Positions 34,301-46,330 of a DNA stretch of 64,000 nt are shown here, one piece after another. The notes beneath the pieces are model-generated. The model saw nothing but the letters and a program-made list of their open reading frames with translations, did not search any database and was not told the origin of the DNA. Where the stretch lies: the NCBI GenBank assembly GCA_030844895.1, contig CM061228.1, forward strand, positions 136,567,068 to 136,631,067, read 5' to 3'. How positions within the stretch are numbered: the stretch's first letter is position 1; the number at the start of each line of letters is the position of its first letter. Origin of the DNA: Ambrosia x helenae. Lineage: Eukaryota > Streptophyta > Magnoliopsida > Asterales > Asteraceae. The position numbers and the translations under genes were made by a program.

Positions 34301-35677
34301 AAGAAAACCAAATGGGTCAAACTCGATGGAAAGAGAGTTGTCGGTGGTTGGGCGATGGATAGATGTTAAATTTTTGATAAGTTTAGGTGAGTATAAAACA
34401 TTGTTTAGTTTAAAAGGTGGGTAGGGAGGTGGAAGGGTTATGTTTCCTTGGCCAGTAACCGATATCACATTGCCATCACTGACAATTATAAATTTAGGAG
34501 AGCCTTTATTAAGAGGAGATTGAGATGTACCTGACTGTTGATGGTAGTGATCAGATGCCCCGGTGTCCATAATAGAGTTCCAGTCTGGTTGGTTCAGGCT
34601 CATAGCATTCAACGCTTGGGCGATGTTTATGGGAATGTAGGCCATGTGGGTCGTTCCTGGACTTGGGCCGAGAACAACCTTGCTGTTCGAGCTGCTTGTG
34701 GACTAAGGTGAAGATGGGTAGGGACATGGAGGGGAGGCCCAAGTAGGATACTGTGAAGAGAAATTGGTGGGGGTTGACCAAGGAAAACCATAGGGCCATG
34801 GGAAAGGGTTCGGATAGGCAGAGTAGGAACTGGGTCGGCCACGGTTCCATGAAGACCTTCCTCGTCCGCGACCAGGTCCCTGGTTACGACCACGTCCACG
34901 ATCCGAGTTATGGTCAGATTTGGGTGGGCGCTGATTAGTGGTTGCAGAGGTGTTGTGGGGCTGGGTCGACGGGTTCAAATGGGTCGAAGCATGGAGGGTC
35001 GAACCTGCGACGGTGGCTGCATGTTTGGATTGTTCATGTTTACGAGTCTCATGCATGCAGAGTTGTGAACGGACCTCGTAAAATGAGGGTAGTGGTTTTG
35101 TATTGTGGATGATGATGCTAATACTTTCATAGGCTTCGGTGAGACCGACTAGGCTTTGTAGGACCATGTTGTCATCATCTACGGGAGCGTCGGCGTTCGA
35201 GAGTTGATCGGCTATAACTTTCAACTCTTGACAATATGCGGCCATGTTGGTGAAGTTTTCAAGGCGAGTGGAATTAAACTTTTGTTTGAGGTATAGGGCG
35301 CATGTGGCTTTGTTATCTTGGAATAAGGCTTCGAGGTCGGTCCAGGCTTGGTGGGCGGTTGTATTGGTTTTAAAGATAGTGTTGACGAGGTCGTTCGAGA
35401 TGGTGCCATATATCCATTGAAGGACTATGGCATCCAATCTCTCCCAAGAGTCAAGAGGAGAAGTATGGGCAACCTGAGCAGACTGTTTGTTGGTGGTAGC
35501 GGCAGGAGTGGTGGGTGGTTTACGGGGTTGGAGATGGTCAGAAACGAGGAAGGCACCACAATGAATCTGAAATAATTCGGACCATGTGTTGTATTGAGAT
35601 GAATCGGATTCAAGCAAAATAAGGATGTAGGATCGGATGTTGGTTACCGAAACAGCTGGATGGAGTTTGTTGTCCAT
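31372..35677 (-). pseudogene. Copia gag-pol polyprotein, multiply frameshifted
   Basis: Gag starts at 35677 with a copia-type gag (UBN2-like) to about 34703, ending in an RG-rich tail instead of a CCHC knuckle. The protease motif MDTGASDHYHQ and pre-integrase LWHQRLGHPGPSLL lie in another frame (34115-34645). Integrase (33622-34047) reads FDILHSYLC where the family has an HSD-type catalytic aspartate, so that residue is lost; DNGTEY is kept. A proline/histidine-rich linker (about 32800-33240) and a broken reverse transcriptase follow, with YVDD still visible near 32303. RNase H and the C-terminus (31372-32000) include YPDADWVGC, SAEAEY and ADIFTKGLP. Stops and shifts make it non-functional. 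Confidence 0.9.
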
Positions 35678-35815
35678 TGCCGAAGGCTGCTGAGAAGGGA
35701 AACAGATAGGGGAAGGCTGCAGAATTATGGGAGAGGTGGCAGAGGCTTGCCGAAGAAGAAAAGAAGGGGGCGGCGGAAAGGTTAGGTTAGGGATCGATCT
35801 ATATGGCTGATACCA

Positions 35816-35912
35816 TCATAGATTATTATGTTCAATCCTTGATTATCATTCTATTGATCACCGAAACATATAGAATATTACATGGGCCTATACTAGAAAA
35901 TAGATAGTTACA
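35816..35912 (-). repeat. Copia 5' LTR
   Basis: About 97 bp, matching 31262-31358 with several substitutions, next to the primer-site remnant. Confidence 0.8.
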
Positions 35913-37369
35913 ATTGATTACACAATATTATGTTTCCTAATTTACAGTCTCTTAGTTTTAACCTTTGTTTTAGACTACCCGTAGTGGCACAAGAATTTGG
36001 CATGAAATTTCCCCCAAAATGCCTGGAACACCACCCCTGGAAGCGTTTTCCTTTAGAAACTGGGTTGAGTGTGATTTATTTTTCTCACCGGAGAGTGGCG
36101 TGAAAATGCCTCATTTTTGTTGAGCCAATCAAAATGGTGACGCGGTTTTTTTCTTTACCACTACGTGTGTTCTTACCCATACTAATCTTGGTTTTAGCGA
36201 ATGCTTTCTATTACTTGGCCACTAAAAAGTGGCAGTTTCATTCAAATTTCCATAGAACTTTAAACATGGATGGAAATACATAATATGCTTGTGTAATTGT
36301 GTCCATTTTGTGTGATGTGCTTCTAGTGTAAAACTTATAACATTTTTTATCCAAAACTCCATCAATTTAATTGTTTTCACTACACACAAGTTCTAGACGT
36401 GAGTTATATTCTTATGGTTATTGAATATCAAAACGTGACGACAAATGGTGGTCCACAAATCATGTACATACTAATATTGAACGGTGACGAATTGAGCTTC
36501 AACTCATGAAAGATCAAACGTGTAACCAGTTATGATGTGAGTGGGTCGAGTTGATGTGTACGAGTCGACATGATCTCGGGGATATGTTGGATATGAAAAT
36601 AGTTGACTTGATTTAAGTGGTAGGGTGTTTGTGAATTACATGTGGGACAATTTTGATACTCATGTTTCTCCATTCTTATCTTTTGAGTTGTTATTTGTCT
36701 TGATGCTTAGGCATTATTGTGTTGATGAACCCACACACCTGGAACTGAGATTGGAAATTAATGATGAATCCGTGCATGCTACCTTTTTACAATAGTGGCA
36801 AATATGTATCTGTCTGAGAAGAACACGTGCCCTTTTCTTGTAATTTTTGTATGTCACGATGCATTCTTTACCTACTAGGTTGTGACCATCACCATATAGT
36901 TAAACTACATAAAGCTCGATCATCTTTGTTGAAGACTCGGAAGACTCACATCACTAAATTAAAGTGTGTTTTATTATCAGTTTAAACATATTCTCTAAAC
37001 TTTTTTTTGACCAAGACCCCTTTTGTAAAGGAAGATGCGTTTTACTTAGAATCCTAAAACATGCGAATACATTACACACATTTTGAATAAATTAGTTTGA
37101 TTGTCTCTTTAATTATCTATGTAACTTACACACATATATATAGGTAATCTTCTGTCAGTACAGTATTAAATATATATGAACAAATCCGTTTGATGATTTT
37201 GTTACCTACAAAAGTGTATGGAAGAGGTAGAAAATTTAAAACATATGAATTACTAATAAAAAAATTAAGCACATAAGATTTATTCTTTACATTTTCGGAA
37301 AGAAATTTGTGTTTTGTAACGATTATCATGTTTTATATACATACATATATGAAGAGTTATGGCCCCATA
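35913..37369. other. Intergenic, no gene seen
   Basis: Mixed AT-rich DNA; 35970-36200 resembles a small MITE (complementary ACCCGTAGTGG / CCACTACGTG words near its ends), not delimited. No gene supported. Confidence 0.35.
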
Positions 37370-38340
37370 CCCCCCCCCCCCTAAAAACAACAAACATGCA
37401 GTTATGCATTCGCATAAGGCTCCGCGAGCAAGAGGTATGTGCCAACGGACGTCATAGGCCGCACAACCTTAAGTGTTCACCGAGCCATGTCAAACCACTT
37501 GTGGACACCTACACGCAAGGAAACACCATGCGCAAGTGTAAAGGGGACAAACAGTCCAACAAGACATCTATGATAAGCCAATCACAACACAGGGGCGTGT
37601 GACCAGGTGCCTCTCTAAAGATGAGGCAGGAGGCGCACGTAACAAGGACGACTGGCCAATCAGAATCCTCCAATAGGAGTGCCAGGTGTCAATCCTCGTA
37701 CTAAAGACGTGGGAGCTGACAGGAGATACTCTCGACAACGACGCCTGATCAATCAAGGTCCACCACCAGCGCCTTACTAAACATCGCCTCACGATCGTGC
37801 ACGGTGCATGGGAGACAAAAAGTACAGCGACGGAGCGACTCGACCAATCTGGCGTCTCGGATCCACATCATCCTTAAATTCCACTAACGGCTGCCAACAG
37901 AGGAGACAATAGTACATCCCAAAAGCAACGTCTGGCCAATCAATGGCCTGCAACGAGATCTCCACCTCTACCAACGACCGTGTCGAGGGTAGAGGGGTGC
38001 TAATGGAATTCTCCCACGTATTGACAGCTCACTACAACCTTCTCACCTTTCTCGATTATGAATAGTGTGTCCCCTTGGCCAAAAGGTAAAACTCATGCAA
38101 TATCAGCGAGAGACACACTTGGCTCGAGCTTAACCTGAACTTGTCAATTCCGATTACATTTTGAGAACCGTTTACCGATGATCACGCTGGAGGGTGGTCA
38201 AGAGAAGAACCCCCTTCTCCGCTTCTTTTGACGAGCTCGCGGTGCTCTGTTTTGTAGGTTAACAAGTCATGTCAAGAAGTTTTAGCAAAGGACCACCTGT
38301 GGAATCATTTAGTCTAATACCCTAACCGGCCGTTTAGGCT
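37370..38340. other. GC-richer LTR-like tract
   Basis: Starts at a 12-base C run (37370-37381) and is more GC-rich than its surroundings to about 38000, then has a leader-like region. Composition resembles the LTR-like tracts at 21963-22850 and 54560-56040. No repeat partner, primer site or coding domain was found, so it may be a solo gypsy LTR. Confidence 0.25.
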
Positions 38341-38771
38341 CGTGTTTCTTCAAATAAGGTGAAGTTAATGTACAAAAGCCATATTTAATGAGAAGTGTGA
38401 GAATTATTAAGAATTGATATGTGGACATCATTTTTTAACTTCGTCATGATGATTTGGATTGTTTGGCTAGAAAATCACAAAACATAACATTTAAAATCAC
38501 AAGCAAATTAATTGTATGCTTAAAACTTAAAACACTATGCCAAGAAAGTTAAATAGTGTGTTTTGGATGTTTTTAAGTTTCATTGCTATAACACATTGCA
38601 TTATGTTTTAAATTGTTGTGTTTGATGCTTTTCTAGCCGTAAACAACTCAAAACATCATGCCTACATGTGAACTCTTAATCATTCTCAAATTTCTTACAA
38701 AATATGGCCTTAGTATACAAGAACCCAAATCTATACCTATGTGTGTATGTGTGTGTATATGTATATATAGG

Positions 38772-39125
38772 TATAGGTTCCTATACAAAGGATATTTTTC
38801 GTACAAAGTGTGAAAAGTTTATGTAGTCATTGTGTTTTAAATTTTGGCTATGATGTTTTCGATTCCTTTTGCATTGTATTATATTGAAAAACACCAAACG
38901 TAACAATTTAAAACACACTGATACTTTCTTTGTATAATGTTTTAGATTGCATGTCGAGAATACATTAATTAGTGTTTTAAATTGTTAAGTTTTGTGTTTT
39001 TCTGTATAATACTATGATAAAAGAATATAAAACATCATGTCTACAATTTAAAACACAATGTCTGTATAGACTTCTCACACTTTTTATAAAAAAAATGTCC
39101 TTTATACAGAAATCTGACCCTATAT
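38772..39125. mobile_element. Foldback MITE with long terminal inverted repeats
   Basis: The first about 75 bases (TATAGG..., CAAAGTGTGAAAAGTTTATG, CATTGTGTTTTAAATT) recur as the reverse complement at the right end up to GACCCTATA, with scattered differences. About 350 bp, no coding capacity. It lies in a TA-rich flank, so the target duplication cannot be told apart. Confidence 0.6.
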
Positions 39126-40079
39126 ATATATATATATATATGCAAGAAACCCACTTTAGATGAAAAACCCAAATAAACCCAATGTTTGGTCCATATGCTT
39201 TTACATCATCTCACCCTAGATTTCACCTTATTATAATAGGAAGGGTAAATTGGACATTTACACTATCCCCCTTCTCTCTCTCCATATATATATGTTTTTC
39301 TCTCTTCTCTCTCTTTATTCTTTTTTTTTTTTCAAATTCAGATTCAAATCTCAATCCTCCCTCTCTAGGATAATGAACCACCTCCCACCATATACACCAC
39401 CATTGACCACCCTAACTACCACCGTCTACCACCACCATCACCGCCTAAACAATAAACACGACCACCATCATTTATCGTCTGAAAACAACACAACACCACC
39501 ACCTCCATCGACCACAGATCCGTTAGATAAACAGAGCAATATCCTCTCTCCCTCTCTTTTCTGGATCTAGAATTGGAGTTGGGATCTGGATCTGGAGTTG
39601 TGGTTGGTTAAGCTTTGGTGGATTGCTTGTTTTTTATATATATAAATAAGCTTGGGTCATAATGAAAAAGCTTGCCTCGAAAACAGAGGGCTTATGTGTG
39701 CTTCATAGAGCTTGAAGAAGGTTGTTAAGGTATTTTTTTTTTCTATTGCTTTTCGTTATTGTTGTTTTTTTTTTGTTTTTTTTGTTTTTTTTTTTTTTTT
39801 TTTTTGAGGTTTATGGAAGAATATGTGTGATCTGTGATGTTAAAGTTGTTTTCCTGGAAGTCTTCAAGTTAGAATTGTTAGTTTTTTAAATGAAAATTTC
39901 CAATTATTTGGGGATAGTTTTTGTCACATACCAAGTGTTCGATCAAATGCTTGAATGAAAAAAAAACTTATGTTAACCTTTTTTATTTATTTTTTATTAT
40001 TACTAATTTGTTTATGTTAGATTTTTATTGGATTGGGGACATGAAGTTGATAGGTCACATGTGATTGATGAATAAATTT
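39126..40079. other. Left part of a repeat element, no gene
   Basis: Pyrimidine-rich 39260-39560 with a short His/Pro/Thr-rich open frame that is low-complexity, then T-rich DNA. The start (GAAACCCAC...GATGAAAAACC) is loosely complementary to 41420-41470, so 39126-41480 may be one foldback element carrying the word array of 40080-41200. Confidence 0.35.
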
Positions 40080-41200
40080 GTAGTCTTTTTATGTTAGTAT
40101 ATGCTAACACATGTTAGTGATGCCCCATTATGTGTTTGAGGATCCCAAACTAACATGTGTATCTGTTCCAGTGTTGGTTTTCACGAGTAGGCTATTGGAA
40201 GAAGGCGGCGTTGGTGATGTGGCTGTGGTAAGTGATGTTTTTTTATAAAGATTATAAATTTTTAATTTTTTGGTGAATAGGGTGTTTAAATAATTTTTGT
40301 ATTTTGTTTAATAAATTTTTGGCAAGTGATTTTTGTGTCGAGCAGGAACCACTTAGAATTGTGTCTATTTTTTGCAGTCCGAGTCTTGTATGCTCACACA
40401 CGATAGTGATGCTAACACATGCTAGTATATGCTCAACTAACAGGTGTTAGGGTCCATATGATATACATTAGTTTCAGTAAAACATATGCTTTAGAATATG
40501 CTAACACATGCTACTGATGTATTGTTGGATTTCAAACCATATTTTAATCGTATTTGAGTAGTTGTATTTACATAGTTGTAAAAATCGCGTTTAGTGTTGT
40601 TTATACACATGTTTGAGTATTATACACTTGGCACTTCAAAATTGAGTACGATACACATGGCATTGCAGATTTGGTATTGTTTATACACATGTTAGTGATG
40701 CTAACACATGCTAGTATATACCTAACTAACAGGTGTTAGGGTTCATATGACATACGTAGTATATGCCTAACTAACATGTGTTAGAGTTCATATGACATAC
40801 GTTATTTCAGTAAAACATATGTTTATAGAATACACTACACATGTTAGTGATGTCTCATTATATGTTTCGGAGAGCCCAACTAACACGTGTTATCTTTTTT
40901 TTTGTAGGCGAAGAGATGTTTTGTGTTAAAGATGAAGATGAGTATCAAGAACGAAGCATAGCTAGATCTTTTTTATGTTGTTATGATACTTTTTTATCAT
41001 TCACAAATAATTATGTATGTATGAAAACTTTTTTGATACATTTTTAGTATTGATTGTAATGATCGTTTTTATCATTTATTAAATAAATACACAATTTATG
41101 TGATCTTTTATTATGTTCTTTTAGTATATGCCTGGTAACACATGTTAGCGATGTCTCACACGAGGTCAGAATTTTGCATCACAACACTAACGTATGTTAA
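40080..41200. repeat. Dispersed array of CTAACA(N)2TGTTAG-type palindromes
   Basis: More than a dozen imperfect copies of a self-complementary word, for example CTAACACATGTTAG, CTAACAGGTGTTAG, CTAACATGTGTTAG and CTAACACGTGTTAT. They are often followed by TGATG or GGTTCATATGACATACG. Spacing is irregular. There is no open frame of interest. Confidence 0.7.
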
Positions 41201-41459
41201 TTTTTCATGCTGGAGAAAGTGTCATAAAGTAGGAGAGATGTGTCTTGACAAGTGTCAAATCAACCTTTTTAAACCTAAGATTCAGAAAATTAAATTGGCC
41301 CACTTGCTTTAATGACTCATTTGCCCTTGATCTCATTACAACCACACAAATGCAAGTGGCTTTCTATTATTATAAACAATTAATTAAGGACCATTGATCA
41401 AGTTTGATCAATGGCCACCATAGAGTTTACATGGTTTTTCATGAAGATGAGGTTTCCCC

Positions 41460-41491
<32 letters not shown>

Positions 41492-42552
41492 TGTATTCAT
41501 ATATAATTTAAAAAACATAGGATTCTAAATCCATTTCAGTGTGGTTTTTTTTAATAAGGGTACCATTCTTTTTCAATACACAGAACTTACCAACTTGGGT
41601 GTTTCTACTCTATTTTGAACTTTTGACCATTTGATAAATTATATTTTGAATGTTGTTATTAGGGTTTGGTCATTTGATGTCTTAGGGAGGAGGGGCCATA
41701 AGCCTAAGGTAGCCTAAACAACGGAAACGCCAAACTTAAAGGAGTCTGAAACCAAGGATTCCACCATTTTACCATACCCACCAATCAAATACTTCCATGA
41801 GATGGTCCCCACCCAAAAACCCACCTTTTTCTTCTTCTTTCTTCGGCAACAACAAGCCAAACATTGAAGCCAGAGATCAAAGCCAGGTTACTAGGGGTGG
41901 TGTAGCCGAATCGACTTCATAGCTGATTGATCCTAACCGAGGGTGCCCGTGGTGCCTTATTAGTTCTATAGAATTATAGATTTGATTTTGATGTCTAAAA
42001 TAGACACTAGTTAGAAGTTCTGAAAATGAAAAGTGAACAGGATATTTAAGAGGCACTATATTTTTGTTATTAGTTTTAATTTGTTCAAATTAAATTGAAT
42101 AAATATCTAATTTAAGTCGGTCTTTTGATTGAATTCAAACCTAATTTCAAATTTTTAGAATTCAAAGAGCATGATTCTATTAACTTGAGGAACCTGGAAT
42201 CTGATTCGATCACCCAAACTTTAACTGTGAGGAAATATGAAGGGGTGGTTGTACATTGTGACCAAGCTGAAGCTTGAACACTACAATTATGTGTTGTGTT
42301 TTAGGTTGACAAGAAAAAATATTTATTTGCTAGACCTTAATGATTGGTGTAATTTATTACAAAATTTGGTGTCCGCATAGCTTGTGAATTTATCCAAGAT
42401 ACATAAGTACAAAAACCAAAAGACAAGGGACGAACTTGGTCTTCCTTCACCAACTAATGTTGTAAGTTGCAACTGATTTTGAGTGGTCCTGAAAGTGGTT
42501 AATCCTCAGTCAAATTATGTTCTTAATTAGGTTTGAATATTTCAAAAGAAAA
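41201..42552. other. Intergenic, no gene seen
   Basis: AT-rich with a TA/GA microsatellite at about 41460-41491. No supported gene. Confidence 0.45.
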
Positions 42553-42896
42553 TAAAAGAAAAGGGAAAATCACGAAATTAGCCCTTTGACCGGATGACTT
42601 ACGAGAATAGCCCTCTTTCGTTTCTTTTGAGAGACGTTTCACGTTTTCTAACCCGTCTGAGGTGTCTCCCGAGAGCTTTTGGTTTCCAACCAATAAAAGA
42701 ACAACACGTCTCCAGATACGACTTTTGTGCCGTCTTGTCACTCCCGTGACGTCTATGGTGTCTGTTTCGTCGTTTCAGTTTCCCACTCCTCCCCCCCCCC
42801 CCCGATACATCTCGTCGTTTTCTGATTCCACTCGGGCTTCGTGCCGACCATTATTTACCGTCAACCCCCAACCTCCACCATTATCACCTCCCTCCC

Positions 42897-42904
42897 TATA
42901 TAAG
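42897..42904 (+). promoter_or_regulatory. TATA box before the SANT-like ORF
   Basis: TATATAAG, 80 bases upstream of the ATG at 42984; spacing suits a plant RNA polymerase II promoter. Confidence 0.5.
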
Positions 42905-42983
42905 CCGAAAAAAATTTGGAGCTCCCACCAACCTCTACCCCACCAAAAAATTTGGAGTTCAAACCGAATCCTTAACACAAGAA

Positions 42984-43307
42984 ATGGCACCCACTCGTTG
43001 GACTGAAGAACACGAAATCACACTTGTAGATGTCTGGACGTTTGTCGAAGACAATCCACATCCGGGTAACACATGGTACCGAATCCTCAATGAGCTCAAT
43101 CGGTTGGTAGGGGGCTCGAACCGAACCATTGACTCCCTAAACCGAAAATGGACCGATTTAAACACCAAGTGTCAACTCTTCAACGGGTACCACAATCGAA
43201 CACTGCGAGCGGTACCTTCGGATATGCCCGAAGACGTGGCCATCGGAATAACCCAAATCGAGTATGAGTCCAAGCAAGACAAAGAATTCAAACACGTTTG
43301 TGCGTAG
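42984..43307 (+). CDS. Small SANT/Myb-like (trihelix-type) protein
   Basis: A 107-residue open frame. The N-terminus RWTEEHEITLVDVWTFVEDN, the middle NRTIDSLNRKWTDLNTKCQL and the end IEYESKQDKEFKHV have the helix spacing and conserved tryptophans of SANT/Myb-like DNA-binding domains. Such domains occur in transposon-associated and trihelix plant proteins, often annotated with a NAM-associated C-terminal region. A related frame is at 59090-59446, which supports real coding history. Whether it serves the host, the element, or is idle is unknown. A TATA box and start context are present. There is no intron. Short length may mean it is only the DNA-binding part of a longer ancestor. Confidence 0.55.
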   Translation: MAPTRWTEEHEITLVDVWTFVEDNPHPGNTWYRILNELNRLVGGSNRTIDSLNRKWTDLNTKCQLFNGYHNRTLRAVPSDMPEDVAIGITQIEYESKQDKEFKHVCA

Positions 43308-43585
43308 CAAATTATGAGGGACAGACTTAACGCGTAGCCTATGTTTATTTATTTATTTTTTACTTCCTAATTTTTATGTATTTTATTTTATCTTTTTTAA
43401 TCGAATGACTACTTTATTTAGAATTTTATTTAAGTTGACAATTAATCGAATGATTAGTTTATTTAGAATTTTATTTAAGTTGACAAATAGTATTTTAAAT
43501 AAATTTTATATCATAATAAAGTTATAACATAAAATAAAATCAATCCGGCACCGGAGAACAACACGTCTCTGGAGACGTCACCGGA

Positions 43586-43660
43586 GACGTTTCAAAACCT
43601 GGAAAAGACGTCACCGCAGACGTTTCAAAACCTGAAAAAGACATCACCGGAGACGTGTTG
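43586..43660. repeat. Subterminal 33-bp tandem repeats
   Basis: Units beginning ACGTCACCGGAGACGTTTCA, with a second and partial third copy, lie just inside the right TIR. All are rich in GAGACG/CGTCTC words, as are the TIRs. Possible transposase-binding sites. Confidence 0.6.
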
Positions 43661-43809
43661 TTCTTTTATTGGTTGGAAACCAAAAGCTCTCGGGAGACGC
43701 CTCAAACGGGTTGGGAAACGTGAACCGTCTCTCCAAAGAGACGGGATGGAGCTATTCTCGTAAGTCATCCGGTCAAAGGGCTAGTTTCGTGATTTTCGCA
43801 TAAAATAAC

Positions 43810-45320
43810 TAGCTAAGCCATTAGGTAAAAGATGAAGATTTATAAGTTGAATATCTTTTTTATTTATAACTTTCTTTAATATGGTTAATGTTTTATTAAA
43901 CCTTTTTTAAGGATACATATATATTTTCGTTTCATAAGTAGCAGGCAAACGGACAACAAACTAAAACAATATAAAGAACAATATTAACTGAACAGGAAAA
44001 CGACTGTACACATATATATTTTTTGTTATATATGAACTGAAACCTAGTAATAGAAGCAGTATCGTTTAGAAAAAGAATAAACTGTGCTTCTTTTGATTTT
44101 TCTTATAAGTTGGTTGATTCAAATCTTTTTACGTAATGTAATAAGGAGAGAGTATAAGCGATTAATATTTCTAGACCTCTTATTGTCTTTGTCTATGTTG
44201 ATGGTAACTTGTGCTCAAACATCTCAATCATGATTTTGTTGGTCTTAGTCGTTTGAAAGTAGTTTTTTAGTAGTTATTGTCTGGCCTTGGTCTTTCCAAA
44301 GGATATTTTACAACTAAAATTGTCATGGGATGTTTTGTTTGTAATGTGGTAGAGGGAAGCAAGTGGATGCTCTTTTGCTAATAATCTGGAATATGTAATT
44401 TATTTAATTTAATTTATAGAGTTATTTTTTATAGTTAGAGAAAAAAAAAATGAAAATATTTTGTGGTGGCTGATGGATACCCGAAAGAACAGGGAAGTCC
44501 CTAAAAGAGGCCAAAGCAAGGGACAAAGACCAGCATCTATACAGCCATCTTTGATGGTTTCACTTACATTTTCTTAATTCAATAATATAGTTTTTATTCT
44601 TAGATCCATTCTTTCTCCATCAGTTATAATGATTAACTAATAACCTTTTTTAGAAAGGAAAATCATGAAACTATGTTTGTTTACTCTAGTGAGGTAATAA
44701 GACGTCATTATTTTTAAACCCCACATACGGACCACAGTCCCCATGGGGGGGGGGGGGAGGGGTTTCCGAATTGCACCAATTCGAATACAAGGACAATATA
44801 GGTTTGTTGTTAGAGGAAAAATAAAGGTTTTTAAAGATTTGTTTGAAATCTGATGTAGCATGCTAAGATGACATTTTGTATTGGTGGACTTATCCACCAC
44901 TTAGCAGGATGCTCTAATAAAAGATTATACCAATAGGGTTAACATTGATTCTAAGCTTTTCAAAAACAATGTTCGATTTTTTAAATAATGAAAATGTAAT
45001 ATTAATCAATAAGATTTTCGTGTGGCTTTCTTGAGCGTCAAGTGGATACAAGCCCTTTTATCTATTGTGCCAAAAATACAAACTAAGAACAAAATAAATA
45101 AATAAAAAATCCTTGGTCAAAGCTCTCATGACCACCCGCCATTGCTCCTGCCTTGACCGATCTTACTTTTGTCTTGGGCAAGATCATGTGTCACATTTTC
45201 TAATTTGCATAGCGCAAGAATTTTGATCTTTTCTGCCAAGTCGCAATTGTATGATATCATGCGCCATACATGTTATGTTTTTTATCAGATTGAATTATTT
45301 AGAAACAAATGCTCAATATT
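43810..45320. other. Intergenic, no gene seen
   Basis: AT-rich. Includes a 13-base G run (44745-44757). No credible frame. Confidence 0.5.
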
Positions 45321-46330
45321 TTAATCCTATACGAGTTCCCTACGAGTCGTATTACCCTCTACATGAGACATATTAACCTCATTGACCGGTTCCAAAAACT
45401 AATGTACCAATGGCTGGGGTACAAAAATCCGAGTTCCCTACGAGTCGTATTGCCCTCTACAACTCGTAGAAAAGTCTGAACACCCTGCAATGCAGGGAGT
45501 TCAGTTTGATCCTCGTACGTCTCGTACCTCTGCGACTCATAGAGGCTTTTGCGAGTCGTAGAGGGGTGCATTTTAATCCTATACGAGCCGTAGAGACCTC
45601 TACGACCCTTAGAGGGGATGTTCAAAAATTTTTAGGGATGTCTAAATAACATCACCCATATAAAACCTTGGTCAACATCTATTATACCATTGAACCATAT
45701 ATCTTTTACTATTATGGAGTTAGACCCTTCTACCTTAAACTCTTTAACAGGTGCCAGTACTACCACCGACAGTAGCTCCTTACGACCTTACGGTTACAGT
45801 GTATCCTGTGCTAGATTTGTAATAGCCACTCATACTGCCGACAAGGCTCAAACGTATATCTATTTTCTTTTATATGTTGCCTTATAAAGCATTCATGTCA
45901 TGTCAATGGGTTAGGTTGTTGCGTAGTTGTTCCTTGACACAATATAGTTTGTTGTTTAGTTGTTTATTGACAATGAAAATTTGTTTCTTCTCCACGTCCG
46001 ATGGCGTATAAATCTTTTCATTACAATTTTTTCCGTTTTTCGGTATCAACGTTTGTTAGTATGCTATTTGATACGTTTGCGCATATACATAACCAATAAA
46101 GGCACGAGATCTTTACAGGAACACGAAATGGCTCCCACTATTTGCACAATCTCAAATTTTATTCAGACAACCCTATACGGGCCGTAGAGGTCTTTACGGC
46201 CCGTATACCACATTTTTGCTTCTTCTACGGGCCGTAGAGACCTATACGGCCCATAGGTAATCATTACAATGATTGAATGATTGTCAATCATTGGTAATGA
46301 CTACCTACGGGCCGTAAAGGGCTGTGCAAA
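45321..46330. repeat. Hairpin cluster built on TACGRGYCGTA words
   Basis: Many copies of a self-complementary word: CTACGAGTCGTA at 45325-45640, then CTACGGGCCGTAGAGG at 46165-46320. Some form exact hairpins, for example ACGGGCCGTA paired with TACGGCCCGT across an eight-base loop near 46177-46205. Between the two clusters lies unremarkable sequence. The whole may be part of an LTR, but ends were not found. Confidence 0.65.

Larger units (their letters stand above)
31262..35912 (-). mobile_element. Degenerate Ty1/copia retrotransposon
   Basis: A 4.65-kb minus-strand element with short LTRs of about 97 bp at 31262-31358 and 35816-35912, differing at several positions. A TGGTATCAGCC primer-site remnant lies beside the 5' LTR (35805-35815). 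Gag, protease, integrase, reverse transcriptase and RNase H appear in order but in at least three frames. A possible 5-bp duplication TTGAT (31261-31265 and 35914-35918) overlaps the degenerate LTR end and is tentative. Confidence 0.88.
42562..43800 (+). mobile_element. Long-TIR (Mutator-like) element carrying an ORF
   Basis: Terminal inverted repeats of about 152 bp (42562-42713 and 43649-43800) share long tracts, for example GGTTTCCAACCAATAAAAGA and AACAACACGTCTCC. The 1.24-kb interior contains a promoter-like region and one open frame (42984-43307). Flanks TAAAAGAAA (42553-42561) and TAAAATAAC (43801-43809) match at 7 of 9 positions, compatible with a decayed 9-bp Mutator-type duplication. 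No transposase is present, so it is non-autonomous and either carries a captured gene or its own accessory ORF. Confidence 0.75.

Noticed and set aside
39182..39570. His/Thr/Pro-rich open frame of 106 codons
   Set aside because: Low-complexity translation of a CCACCA-rich tract, no start or promoter context.
45690..46187. Open frames of 65 and 75 codons
   Set aside because: No recognisable domain; composition like the surrounding repeat.
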